Shown piece after piece: positions 46,460 to 58,782 of a stretch of 64,000 nucleotides of DNA (position 1 is its first letter; every line of letters starts with the position of its first letter). The notes under the pieces are model-generated. The model was not told the DNA's origin, did no database searches, and saw nothing but the letters and a program-made list of their open reading frames with translations. Origin of the DNA: Adineta steineri (Eukaryota; Rotifera; Eurotatoria; Adinetida; Adinetidae); the NCBI GenBank assembly GCA_905250115.1, contig CAJNOI010000049.1, forward strand, positions 68,617 to 132,616. Reading direction: 5' to 3'. A program made the translations under genes and the position numbers.

Positions 46460-49400
46460 GCTTTCTATAGATAATACAAGCCCCATTAATGGTTAGTTAT
46501 ATCAGAAGACAAGAAAGATCAGTCAAATTAACACAAAGAAACAAAAACTACCGACCATCATTGTATTTTGAGCCAAAAACAACATTAACTTCGTTAGAAA
46601 AGCAAAAGAGCTAGAACATTCTCGTTTTTAATCTAATTGTATTAGCTAAAAATATCCATCGAAAATTTAATTAGAATATTTCTCTATAAAATAGAATATA
46701 TAAATTTATAAGTGACAGAATTCTTTAGGTTAAAGAAAAGGAAATTTTCAAGTATCATTATGTTATTTATTCAATAGTTCTTCTAAACGGATTATTAATA
46801 TGTTCAGATAAAATGATTGATTTAATGAGCATACTGTTAATAATCTAGAAGAGAAGATTAAAAAAAAGCAAAAGACACTGAATGAGTGATCTATAAAATT
46901 TGATTAGATGTTTTCCGTTGTTTCTATTATCGAAATTTTTCTTTTTGATTTTTAGTCACATATTTATTATATAGAATAGTAGGTCGTGTAAAATCATTGA
47001 TAGTTTTGTTAAGCTAATAAAGAAGAAGACGTAATCAGTTCTGTAATGATCAAACATTTGTTACATGAGAAAATAATCTGTTACTAAAAAGATACAAGAC
47101 AACCGTTTATGCAAACAATTTAGAAAGTTATGGAAAACTGTTAGTATATATGTTAAACTAGTAATCAACGTATAAAGTCATGCAATAATATTTTAATGAA
47201 TTTGTTGTTTCATATATTTCTTTTTTTTCTCATCTGGGTTAATCCGTTCGAGCGAATATACTCTTTTAAATGCTTACTTTGTCGGTAGTTGCTGTATAGT
47301 ATTATTTATAGATTGTAAATCTGCTTGACGAGACACTTCAGTCACATCAGTAAGTAGGAAATCTATATTCTGGATATGAACTAGAATAGTAAACCGCAAT
47401 ATATTGTCTGAGAAAAGGATATGATTATTATTCGAGCCTTGTTCTTCGAGTAAATTAGTGAGATTTTCCAATGAAGAAGTAATTTGTATGATGGATTTGA
47501 AAAGTAGGATTATGAACTCTTCGATATTATTTAACTCAGAATCTGATTCATAGTCACAAAATTTTTATTGGAAGCCAAATGAAATAGATTCTTGAACAGA
47601 TAATTATAGAGTTAATCATATTATCAAACTCCTACGACCTCTTAAATATGAGTAATTGAGAATGAAGGAAGAACATTCAATATTTCTATTTTTACTTATA
47701 TATTTTATTTTATGGAAAAAATATGGTTTAGTCATATTAAGCATTAGAATAGTTCTCACTATCGCAAAATATAAGGTTATGATATGTATCTCATTTAATG
47801 TTTTCAAATAAATTTTAATTTCTCCAATAATATTATCGAATAGATTGTTTGTCAATGTTATATTCATACTCAAAAGAATGTACTATATACTCTGAAATAT
47901 ATGTAAGTGATTGCAGATAATCTTAATCTTCTACAGATACAATTAAAAAACTAATACATTTTTAAACAAATAATTTTAGAGATACGAAAAATCTTGAAAT
48001 GAATTTCAATTTGGATTTGCTTATATCTATATATCATACGTCTTTCAAATATTTTTATAAATATGATTTGAATAAATAAAACAAATGACGCATCTAAGAC
48101 ATTAGCTGTCTGATTGCGCTAATCGATTTTAAGCATATGGATGTGGATAAGCATGAGTGGCAAATTCATTCACCCATACTCTCAAAATATTTTTCTCAGT
48201 AGAACTATATTATTCATACGGTAATTTTCCTGGCACCACCATTCTCAACAAACAGATTTATCAAAGATATTACCATATATTTGATTGTATTATTAATTTT
48301 GTAATAGCTATTATTTAATATGTAGTTTTGTCAAATGTTTCTTGTATATTTTATTCTGTTTAATTCACCAACATACTCATTGTTTTGTGCAAAAAAATTT
48401 GTCTTAATAAATAAATACCTAGTTGTGCATTTAATAATTCATATACTATTTTGTATAGAATGCTACAAATGAATATAGAAACGTCAATAAATAATTTAGA
48501 TTGGCTATATTTTTTAAATCGATGTATCTTATGAACTCTGAGGATAGAAATATTTGTTAAGTGCAAAATCAAATTATTATACAATGTTTACGTGTATGAA
48601 CATACAAGAGCTACGATCATAATAAATAATTTTTCATTAATTCTTTAAATTTTTATCAATTATGAATAAAAATGCTTACTAAATTTGACATATTCCATGG
48701 AACTAGAAAATATTCTCCTGAAATATACTGCCGAATGTCAAAAATCTCTACTATTTCTTATCTATACTTTTATTTAATATGAAAATCTATTAACTATTCT
48801 CACAAATCAGGCTTATGTTATTCTATTAATATATTAGCAGTATCATTTAATAATCTAAACTGACTACATTGTAATGAAATTTATAGATACTCCTTTGTTA
48901 GCAACTTAACTGATGTTCATGCCTTTGATTATATATATTTTCTGAAATATATTGATTGTAACGCAAATATCGAATTCATTGCTTTTTCCTTATATATTTG
49001 TTATTATATATAAGTTTTGCTTATGAAATAAAACTGAGGTAAGTGTTTTATTGATACAAATAATCAAGAGTTTTATTTGTCATTTATATTAATATGAATT
49101 TTTAAATTATTATTAGAGATGTTGCCCCAAGGGCTATAATGTACTATTAATACCAAACGTTAGAAGGATATGTTGACGTATTAATGAACAGCTGTGACTA
49201 CGAATACAAGTTGACGTTCGAGGGATTGATATTCAAATTTATATGATTGCCTACTCATTCATCATTTGCATATCGAACATTTGTTGACATCTGTTGCAAA
49301 TTCGTCTTGATAAAAAATAATGCGATAAGGGACGGTTTTTAATAGATACTAACATGAATAATAAGGTGACTCATTACTTATTAGTTTTATCATCAGGAAC

Positions 49401-52281
49401 TCACCAAAAAATCAATTTTAACATATCCTTTAAATTGTTGATATTCTTTATATAAGTAAGTCAATAAAAATAAGCATTATTCTGCTTATATAAGCTCGAT
49501 CCGCAAATGTTATTTCATCCTTAATAGAAAAATGATAGTTTTTCATATTAATGCAAATCCATAATACATTTCCTCAGGGCAATGTATTAACTGTGCAAGA
49601 AAATCAGATACATATATATATACTCGATGATCTAAGTTGCATAAAAATATTTGTTTTCATTATTGAATAACTACTATTAATTATAAATGTAATAGAGAAA
49701 ACAATAATTATATCAACATTTAAATCTACAAAAATATCATTGGAATTCTTTTTTATATATGAAGAACTCTTCGAGTAAGAACTATTTACTAAGTAGTATA
49801 ATTTTATTTAAGTTTCGGTTTAAACACTGACTACAAATAATACAATCCGATAAACTTTTGTTATTACGAAAAATAAATCTTGATAGATGCGATACTTCAT
49901 TTTGTCTGTGATTATATCTGTCGATGTCGAGAACAACGTACTGTACAAGAACTATAACAAGACAATAATATGTTGATGGATAGCTGCGATGATGAGATTT
50001 ACGATCATAAAAATAATCGTTGAGTGATATATCTGTCCTCTTTCTATAGCACGTATTTTCTTTATAGTCATGTCAGCAAATCATTTTTATCAGATCTATA
50101 TATCCACATTTACAATCTATTCCACATATAGAATCACATTCAATGTATGATACCTTCGAAGATATGTATATTTGAAAACAGGTAACATCATGAGATGGAA
50201 TACGTTTTATTTTATATTTACATAATTTATAAATATGCGTTCTATTCCTAGCATATCTAATATAGATGAAATCAAATAAAATTATTCCGTCTACCTCTAA
50301 AGTATAAGTCTGATAGAATAAATTATGTCTGATATGTTATTTATAACAAAATAAATTTTGTTTTCAAAATCAAGGTTTATGAAAATCAAAATATAAACGA
50401 TGTAAATTAGATGTGGTGAATAATTGTCGATGGTCGTCATATTAACTTCAGCTTGAAAAATACGTAAAAAAGAAAGAATATATCCATTCACTTAATTAAT
50501 ATTTCAAAAAGCTTTTATCATCTTTGGTTTTTGTCATGATATTGTATGTACTATATACAGTAAAGAATATCTATTGTTATTTCAATGTTATTTTACAATA
50601 CTTCAGCTTAAAATAAAACAAGATGTATAACTCAAAGTAGAAGATTCGACAAAGTATAAAGTCACAAAGTTAAAATCTCAATAACTATAAATAATCGAAA
50701 TATATTTTGCTTGTAGAGTGTTGATTTATAACGTATATCGAATATATGACAATGTGACAACAGTGTAGATGCTATCCATTTATGGTATACAAATGTCGGA
50801 ATAGATATATCGTAAATAAATTATTTGCCATAATTGTATTCGAATAATATTTCTCTCTATTCAAATATGAAAGAAAAACGAGACATATTTACACTCGTCA
50901 TTGTTTTAAATCCATTCAATTTTTCAAATGTCAACAACCTAGATTCAAGCAAAGTCTTAAAAGTATTAAATATTTTGAATTCAACATGGCGAATAAATTC
51001 CAGGTGTTATGTAAGGAAATTGTTATGAACAAAAAAATCTTTTTTGATAAGTAATTAATATATAATTTAGAAGTAGAAAACGTAAGGAAAGTACTCTTAA
51101 CATCCCATTACTTCAATAAAAATTCTTTTTTTCATTTCTTTTCTATTATAGTTCCATAATAAGAAGATTTCAGTCGATCATGAAATGTCACTAGACAATA
51201 GAACATGGAAATTCTCTAGATAGACATCTGAATGCATATGTCAAAAAATACTTTTTTTTTGTGTGTCCCAAGAATGTATATTGTCTTCAATGTCATTTCT
51301 CTACTGGTGGTATTTTACAAAATTCTAAATTATTATCAAAATAACACACTCATATATATATATTAATATAAAAAAATTTATTCCGTTCTTATTTTCTTTT
51401 AATAGAAAGCGACAAGTATATCTATAATACAAAAGCATTTTCACTATCATGCTGAGATATTCATAAATATTTGCGATACATATAACATTATAATAACAGG
51501 TTATACTTGTAACGGCAAACATCTAATCCTTAAATAAGTATTATGCCTATGAAGAAGAAACGTAAAAGTTGTTTGAAATATGATAGTATATCGTAAATCG
51601 ATCAGAGAAGAATGTATATTTTCTTTCGAGGCCATATATAACGACCATGTATAATACTCAAAGACAACACAAACGATACTTTTTCCTTATCAATCTAATC
51701 ATAGAATAAACACAACGCGTGCCTATCATTACCATTTTTTTTTCTTCTTCTGAGAAATATATCTAAAGAATAATTTTCCGATTTTCGATTATTTATTGCT
51801 TTATCAATTCGATTCATATAAATCTACTTCCTTTACCATAGATAATTGGAACAAAAAGAACAAAAAAAAAAATTATTATGAAGAATAAAGACAAAGAAAG
51901 AAAGAAAAAAACAACGATAATATCTAATATAAACTTTATACATACAGGAAAAATACTGCTCAATAAAATGAGAAAAAAAGAAAACAAAGGACAAACATAA
52001 ACGACAAGAACCAAAGAAGAAGAAAAAAAAACAACCGGTGGTCAGTATTAGAATTACAAATTTTTCGTATTTAATTCTTTTGGCGAATTACATTCGTTAT
52101 TTTATCCATATACCAATCCTGTTGATAATAACAGAATATACGAAACATACAATAATAAGAATAGAAAAAACAGACCATACATACACACAACATTTATTAT
52201 ATTAAATTATTTTTTTTTGTGTTTTTTTTTATTAGATTTATTATTAAAAATTAACTTTTGTTTATTTATTTATTTTATGTT
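46460..52281. other. A/T-rich stretch without a recognised gene
   Basis: Nearly 6 kb between the PDE4 promoter region and the calsyntenin stop. Scattered short frames have no ATG, splice or motif support, except the open frame at 47278-47564 (separate entry). No transposon ends, tandem arrays or RNA genes were recognised. Confidence 0.5.
47278..47564 (-). pseudogene. Orphan open segment, possible exon or gene relic
   Basis: A 95-codon frame on the minus strand runs from just after a TAA at 47567-47565 to a donor-like ACAAA|GTAAGC. It has no ATG. The translation is ordinary in composition and probably helical (SDSELNNIEEFIILLFKSII, SRQADLQSINNTIQQLPTK). The donor is in phase 2, which would fit PDE4, but lack of a start argues against a first exon. 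No family recognised. It may be an internal exon of an undetected or decayed gene. Confidence 0.25.
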
Positions 52282-55200
52282 TCAAACTTTTTTTGGTCCA
52301 TATTCAATAGCTGCATCGTCCCATTCATATTGATGATCGAGTGTTCTTGGATTTTTCGAATCAATTTTAAAGTCATCATCATCTCCCGATAAATTACCAT
52401 TACGATTATTTTCAAATTCATCACCTTCATCGTCCGAACTTGCACCTGGATGTCCATTCGTTGGTTGTTCAACATTATGAATATTAACTGATTCAATTGT
52501 TTTCTAACGGAAAGGAAATAATCAAAAATGAATTTACAAATACAATCAAATAAAAATATCGACTAACTTTTGCTTCATCATATGGATTAACAATAATATT
52601 AAGACCGATATCATCTTCCCATTCCATTTGTGAATGTATATCATCGGTTGTATTTGTCAATGGATTATTTTGTCGATTAGTTGAACGCATACGAACAACA
52701 AGATAAAGTACAAGTACACCAACAAGTCCAATAGAAACACAAATAACTACAGCAATCGGCCAATCTATAAGAAATTAAATTCATTATTAATTAATCTTGT
52801 TATTTATCTTATCTTGAACTTTTTCTATTAACTTAAGCTCATCTGTCTTCCAATGATAACTTTTGCTTTGATTGCTTGTGTAATCTGTTAGCATACTTTG
52901 CTTTCTTATCACTTGTTGTTCTTACTGCAAGCATAACTATTACTCCTGTTTGTTGTAAAGGCAACGCAAATTGAGCAATCAAATAGTAAATAACAAGATA
53001 AAAGAGAAAAACGAGTTATATACTAAATATGAAGCAAAAGTTCATCACCTGGTGATGCTCTTTGCATCCTATGATGACAACAACGACAAGTACGCTAATT
53101 GATTGTATATGCGCAATTGGGAAATAGTTCTACATCCGTATGGTTATATATATAGAATCATCTATATATACATACGTATATAGTAAATTGACCATCAAGG
53201 ATAGTATACTGTTATGTGTGAAACATTTGCCGTTTTACTTTTATTCAAGGTCAACAATATCATTGACCGATAGATCGATTTATAAGTGAAAAAAATCCAT
53301 GTGAACTTACTAAAAGCTGGTGGTACAAACATTTGTATAAAATTTCGTTGTATATAATATAAGATAAAAAAAAGTCGTTAAGACGAAAAGTCGTTGTACT
53401 AGCTATCACTATATAAGTCGTTGTCGTCGATAATGATAATGACAGTGGTTGAAAGTCTGCTTGACGTAGTAGGACAGAGAGAGACAGAGAGAGAAAGCGA
53501 GGGAGAGAACAACGTCTTGACGACAGCGTAGAGAAGAAGAGGAAAAAAATGCCGGCCACCGATGAGATGTGCAAGAGCGCGAACACATATATAGGCCCAG
53601 TCAGACAGCAGATAATTTTACAATAGAGTTACACTCATTTTTCTCCTTTTTTTCCTTCTTCTGCGCGTACAAAACAGAGAGATGATTATAAGCAGAAATA
53701 AATAGGAAAAAAAACGCAGCAGGGAAAAAACTTTTCCTTCGCTTTCTCCTTCTGCTTTTTCTTTTTCTGTATGAGAAGATGGTAATAGAAGGAGAACAAT
53801 CTAGATGATTCATTTAATACTCTCGTTCTTAATTCAATGTCCAGTCTTCATTTGCCTATTTCGATTAATAGTATATGTGAGCAGTCACATCTGTTTGTGT
53901 TCAATCACTCTTGCATCTTATTCTCTTTAACTTTATATAAAATTAAAATTATCATTTTGAACTGTATATTGACACATATACGAATATCTTATTGCTATTA
54001 AGAAAAAAACAAAGAAGAAACAAAAAAAAAGAATTTTATCTCTTTCTCCTTTCTTTTTGCTTATTCATTGATGTCTCCCATTTGCTTGTTTAACTAGAAG
54101 TCGTGCGCCCTTCGACGTCAGCCATATAAACATAAACATATACACAACAGAAATCATATAGTAGCTCCTAAGAACTATAAGTTGATGGTATACCACTAGC
54201 TAAGCATTAGACGATACAATCATCACCCTTTCTTCCTCCACTTTGTTTGTCTTACAGCTGCTAGCAAATAACAACATCATCAAGCATTTATAAGGATAGA
54301 TATCTATTGATGCGAAATACTTTTATCTATTACTTCTTTCTCCCATTCAGATAATTTATTCTATGAACTCTACACACGTTATAAATACAACCTATTAGTC
54401 TATTAAACTTTTCAATCAACAGAAAATCTTTCTTATTCTCAACAGATCTAATCTAATCCAATTACCTGATACATTTCGTCTGGTTACAGACGATTCTCCT
54501 TCAACATCAAATAAATTATCTTTGATGTCATCATTGTTTACTACAAATTTATCCGATAACACAGCAGCAACTGGTGCTCGTGCAGCCATTTGTTTTTCAA
54601 TATGAATCTATAAGAATAGAAAAAAGTAAATTTATGTATATACGTACGAAGAATAGTAAAAGAATCTTACTCGAACACGAATTTCATTTGTCAATACTCG
54701 ATCATAGGCACCAGCACATGAAAGTAAAAATGATCGATCAACATATGTAACTGGTGATTTTGATATATAAGCAATTTGTCGAAGAAAGTATTGATAAGAA
54801 TCAATTGATTCAACTCCTAAAATCAATTTTTGTTTAAAATAATATAAAACATTCATAAAATAGACGTACCTGTAATCACAGCACCCTCTTTTGTAATTTG
54901 ACTTTCAAGTTTAATATCATCAGGTATAATTAATTGTTCACTATTTGATAAAGGTGGTGTTGCTCTTAAAGTACAATCACTAATATCACCTATCGTAATA
55001 AACAAAAATCACTTTTTATATAGAACAAATGAAAAACAATATTTTACCTCGACTTTTCTTAATTGCATTTGTATAAACTGATAAATTTCGGAATAGATAA
55101 ATACCTTGTTCCATAGCTAATTCTGGTACTAAATAACTTGTATCAGCTTTAAGTTCAATTTTAACTGGAATTTTTGGTGGTACAATTGATATATATCGTG

Positions 55201-58109
55201 TAAGTGCTGGTAAATCATATGTATTAACTTCACCTAAACATTTTATTCGTGTATTAATTGATACTGTTCGTTGACCATTGGGACCAAGTGGTTGAAATGT
55301 ATTACGATAAACAATATGTTTTAATAATTTTTCATAAGATTCTCTTGCATCTGTACGTAATATCCACATTGATCGATTTGAATTACTAGCAAATTCCTAA
55401 AATTAATCAAAGAAATAAAATTTCGTTTTTGTATTTATTTAAAAAAATATATACGAATTCTACTTACAACACCTGCTTCCGATTTAACATCAGGAATATC
55501 AATATATTGATGGCAATCTCGAATACAATTTGAAGATCGTTGTAAATCTTCTTTCTGTTCAATGGTAAGTCCAGATACTTGACCACGAAAATGTTGAACC
55601 AAACGAGATGCACGTGCTAAACAAAATTTTTATACAAGTAATTAGATTGAAGTATGTATCATTTTCGATCAAAATAATAATCGTTATTAAATTCAAATTT
55701 TCTATGTTTATACTCTGTATCTTATCAGTTGATTATGCGCAGTCATTTTTCAATATATATATACTAAATGTCCTGTCAACATATCTCAAGCTATTTATGT
55801 AGATCAATTAAAAATAAATTTTTCTTTACCATGCCAACAACCACCCAATGCAAAAATTGTCTCTTCAGTTCCCGGAATAACTGTTAATGGAGAATCTTCG
55901 ATAACTCGAAAATTCTCACTTGTTGGAACAACTAAACGTTCATCAACATATAAATCAACCTTAAAAAATAAACATATTCATTAAGAAAATTTCTTAGCCA
56001 CAAAAATTCTTTACTTTAGTTGGATAATTAACAATAAATTTATATGAATGCCATTGATTATCATTTATTTCTGATATTTTCCACATCCATTCCGATGGAT
56101 ATTTTGCTTGACCATTGGATGATAATGGTCCTTTACGTAATAATAGTTTTAAATAATTATTTTGAATAAATAAAGCAGTATGATGACGATTTTTTACTAA
56201 ATATATATACGTATATTTAGAAAGTTTTATAGAACAAAAGAAGAAAACAACTTACATTTTTCATCACTTTTACAGAAAACATGTTCTTTTTCGTTATTGT
56301 GATTATTATTTCCATCATTAGTATGTTTCATCCACGTATGAATTGTAAATTCGTTATTCAAATGACCAGAAAATTGCGATTGATTAACGATTAATGCTTG
56401 ATTGTAACCATTAAAGGTCATTATTTTTGATTGAGGTATTTCGTTTGAATTACCATCTTTTTCTAATAATACATACTCACGATTTGTTGTTGCTTAAAAA
56501 GAAAAGAAAATAATATTTTTTTCATTTATTTTCCGCATATAAAAAATACATACAACATTGTTCAAGGTTACAACCACTATCTAATCCTTTTGAATGAAGT
56601 TCAACTGTACCAACAATATCTTCTACAATACATGTTTCATCACATGTATTAACATTTACACCATCGAATAGATGAAGACGATCCGATTGAATAATTAATT
56701 CGGATTTTGCGTTGTCTAAAGAAATATATATATACATATTGTATGAGTTTTTGTTTTTATTACATACCGTTAACTGATGGTTTGCATGCTTTAATAATTT
56801 TAAAAGTAACTTGAGCTGATTCACTAACTTTTCTTGAATTATCACTCGATGGAAAGCAATCAATCGCAATAACATTAAATACATATTGATCATTAGTTAA
56901 AGTTTTTGTTATTGATATTGAACCTTGTGAATCAATTGAAAATGGAACATTAGGTGTTGTAATTTCATAACCGCATACACGATGATCAGTATTAGCACAA
57001 TCATCATCAGTTGCTTCAACCTAATATATAGATACATATAATCGGATTTGAAAAATATACTTACTAATTTTGATATCTATCCTAAGGCTATAGAACTTAT
57101 CTGTCAGATTATATTTATTTATAATTATATAGAGACCGAGAAGAACTACAAGTTTTGAAATTAGAAGACTTTGTAAGACTTCTATATGCATAGATTGTTT
57201 TTCTATGAAATATATTTTTTCTTTTGGATTTCCGAGTAGTTTACTTATTACAATAGATATGATATATTTTTAACTTACACGACATGATGTTGATTCACAA
57301 GTTTCACCTTGATGTAATTTGAATAGATAGTTGTCATGAGTAAATACTGGTGCATATTCATTCACATCATCAACAGTAACTATTAACGATGATCTAAATA
57401 GAATAAACAAAATATATCGATTACTAGAGCAAATTTTTGTTTTCTTTCTTTATCCTTTATTGTTACTCTATTGGACAATCAGACGATTTTCCCTTGAGAT
57501 AAGTGTCTCGAAACAAAAATATTTTTACTGTACCTTTCTGAGTAACGACGTTTGTCTGCTGATGCACAATCAAATGCACGAATAAATAAACGATGCGTTT
57601 GTTTTATTTCACAATCGAGTGTTTGAATATTTGATTTAAGTTTTATAACAGGTTGATTATTAAGAATTTCAACAGTAAATGGAATGTTTTGAGTTATTTC
57701 ATCAAGAATATCATCATGTTTATGTAATGATAACTCGTAACCGCATATTTTACCTATAGAGGAAACGATGTTTACGAATGATTAATGATATCATGAATAA
57801 TAATCAAAAAAACAAACCATTGATTGAATTCGATGGATCAGCATCGGTTGCATATAAACGTGGTTCGATTTGAACAGTACGTTCATTTTCGCTCAGATGA
57901 CCTACATAACTATTTGCTGAAAGAATCGGATCATATATATTTGGTTTTATCCTTGTAAATTTCGTTTCTGTTGACACTGTTTGTGTATTTGTCAAGGCTA
58001 TACAATCGACAACGAAAAGATAAAAAGAATAAAAACATGAGTTAACCTTGAAAGGTGAAATTCATTTTTTCTTACCTGCAAAAACCACAAAAATGGTCGG
58101 CCAAATCAT
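52282..58109 (-). CDS. CLSTN: Calsyntenin, cadherin/LamG type I membrane protein
   Basis: A multi-exon gene from a signal peptide (MIWPTIFVVFA) to a TGA at 52284-52282. Two cadherin repeats are recognisable by VQIEPRLYATDADPS, VDDVNEYAPVFTHD, VEATDDDC and ITTPNVPFSID, in calsyntenin form. Next come ETCIVEDIVGTVELHSKGLD and a laminin-G-like domain (MTFNGYNQALIVNQ, FTIHTWMKHT). The membrane segment is WPIAVVICVSIGLVGVLVLY. The cytoplasmic tail has two kinesin-light-chain motifs, MEWEDDIGLNIIVNPYDEAK and YEWDDAAIEYG, matching MDWDDSAL and LEWDDSTL of mammalian CLSTN1. Calsyntenins link vesicles to kinesin-1 and act at synapses. The intron before the membrane exon is 1.7 kb, by far the longest, and holds a probable internal promoter. 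Confidence 0.93.
53311..53332 (-). CDS. CLSTN: Candidate alternative first exon of calsyntenin (TM plus tail isoform)
   Basis: Inside the intron 54465-52765 a 22-nt coding exon reads MFVPPAF plus one base and ends at a perfect donor, A|GTAAGT. Its phase 1 equals that of the normal upstream exon, so splicing to 52764 gives MFVPPAFNWPIAVVICV: membrane segment first, then the kinesin-binding tail, with no ectodomain. I see no ATG between this one and the CT-rich tract about 130-190 bp upstream. Motif, phase and leader all agree; expression is inferred. Confidence 0.5.
53440..53800 (-). promoter_or_regulatory. Probable internal promoter in the calsyntenin intron
   Basis: GACAGAGAGAGACAGAGAG and AGCGAGGGAGAGAAC (53474-53510), then CpG-bearing sequence (GCCGGCCACCGATGAG, AGAGCGCGAAC), stand out in an A/T-rich intron. 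A second GA/CT-rich stretch follows at 53640-53800. The signature matches that before PDE4 alternative starts and precedes the short calsyntenin exon at 53332. Confidence 0.4.
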
Positions 58110-58782
58110 AGAAATCGATCGTTGTTTTGTTAAAATCTAAAACCTCACGAATGAATATCAAAAGAAAAAATCATCAATATTAATAATATATATTTAAACG
58201 AAAAAAAAAAGTAACACACTGATGACGACGTATGAAAAAGTAGTCGAACTAATATTTCTACTGCTTGCAATGAAGAGAAAGAGAAAAAAAAACAGAGAAG
58301 CAGCAGCTCGGATTTTTTTTCTTCACTTATTCCGTTGTCGCCTTTTTTTCTCCCTTTCTGTCGCTCTCTTCCTATTCTTTTTTTTCTTGTTCTCCTCGAT
58401 TTTTTTTTGAAGTCTATTTAAGATACATACCACTATATTGTAGGCTTTATATTTAGCATTTTCCTACCGATCCGCTTTTTTTCTTTGCATTCACTCATAT
58501 ATATATATTTTTTCTATATTCTTCGTGTCAATAAGACCATCACAAATGAGCAAGAATAAGAAAAGCTGGAAGGAAAAAAAGGAATATAAGAAAAAGATCC
58601 ATATATATATTGTCATCACCATCATTGATGTGCTTGCCCTCCAGCTATGTTCGAATGAAGAACAAAAAAGTCACATATATTTTTTTTCTCTATTTATATT
58701 TTATATACAAATATAACAATTGAAGAAAAAAAAAGTGCTAGACATTTAATGCTGCTTAACAAAAAAAAAGAAAAATAATAAA

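Noticed and set aside
49120-49260. GC-richer patch with GCCCCAAGGGC hairpin and loosely similar text near 49970
   Set aside because: The similarity is too weak to call a repeat, and the hairpin is too short to call an RNA.
52275-52496. Met-rich minus-strand frame over the calsyntenin 3' end
   Set aside because: Shadow of the true frame, which encodes the acidic tail and YEWDDAAIEYG.
53260-53586. 108-codon frame with a signal-like start in the calsyntenin intron
   Set aside because: Leu/Ser repeats come from the CT tract; it passes through the consensus donor at 53311 in another frame, and the short phase-1 exon explains the region better.
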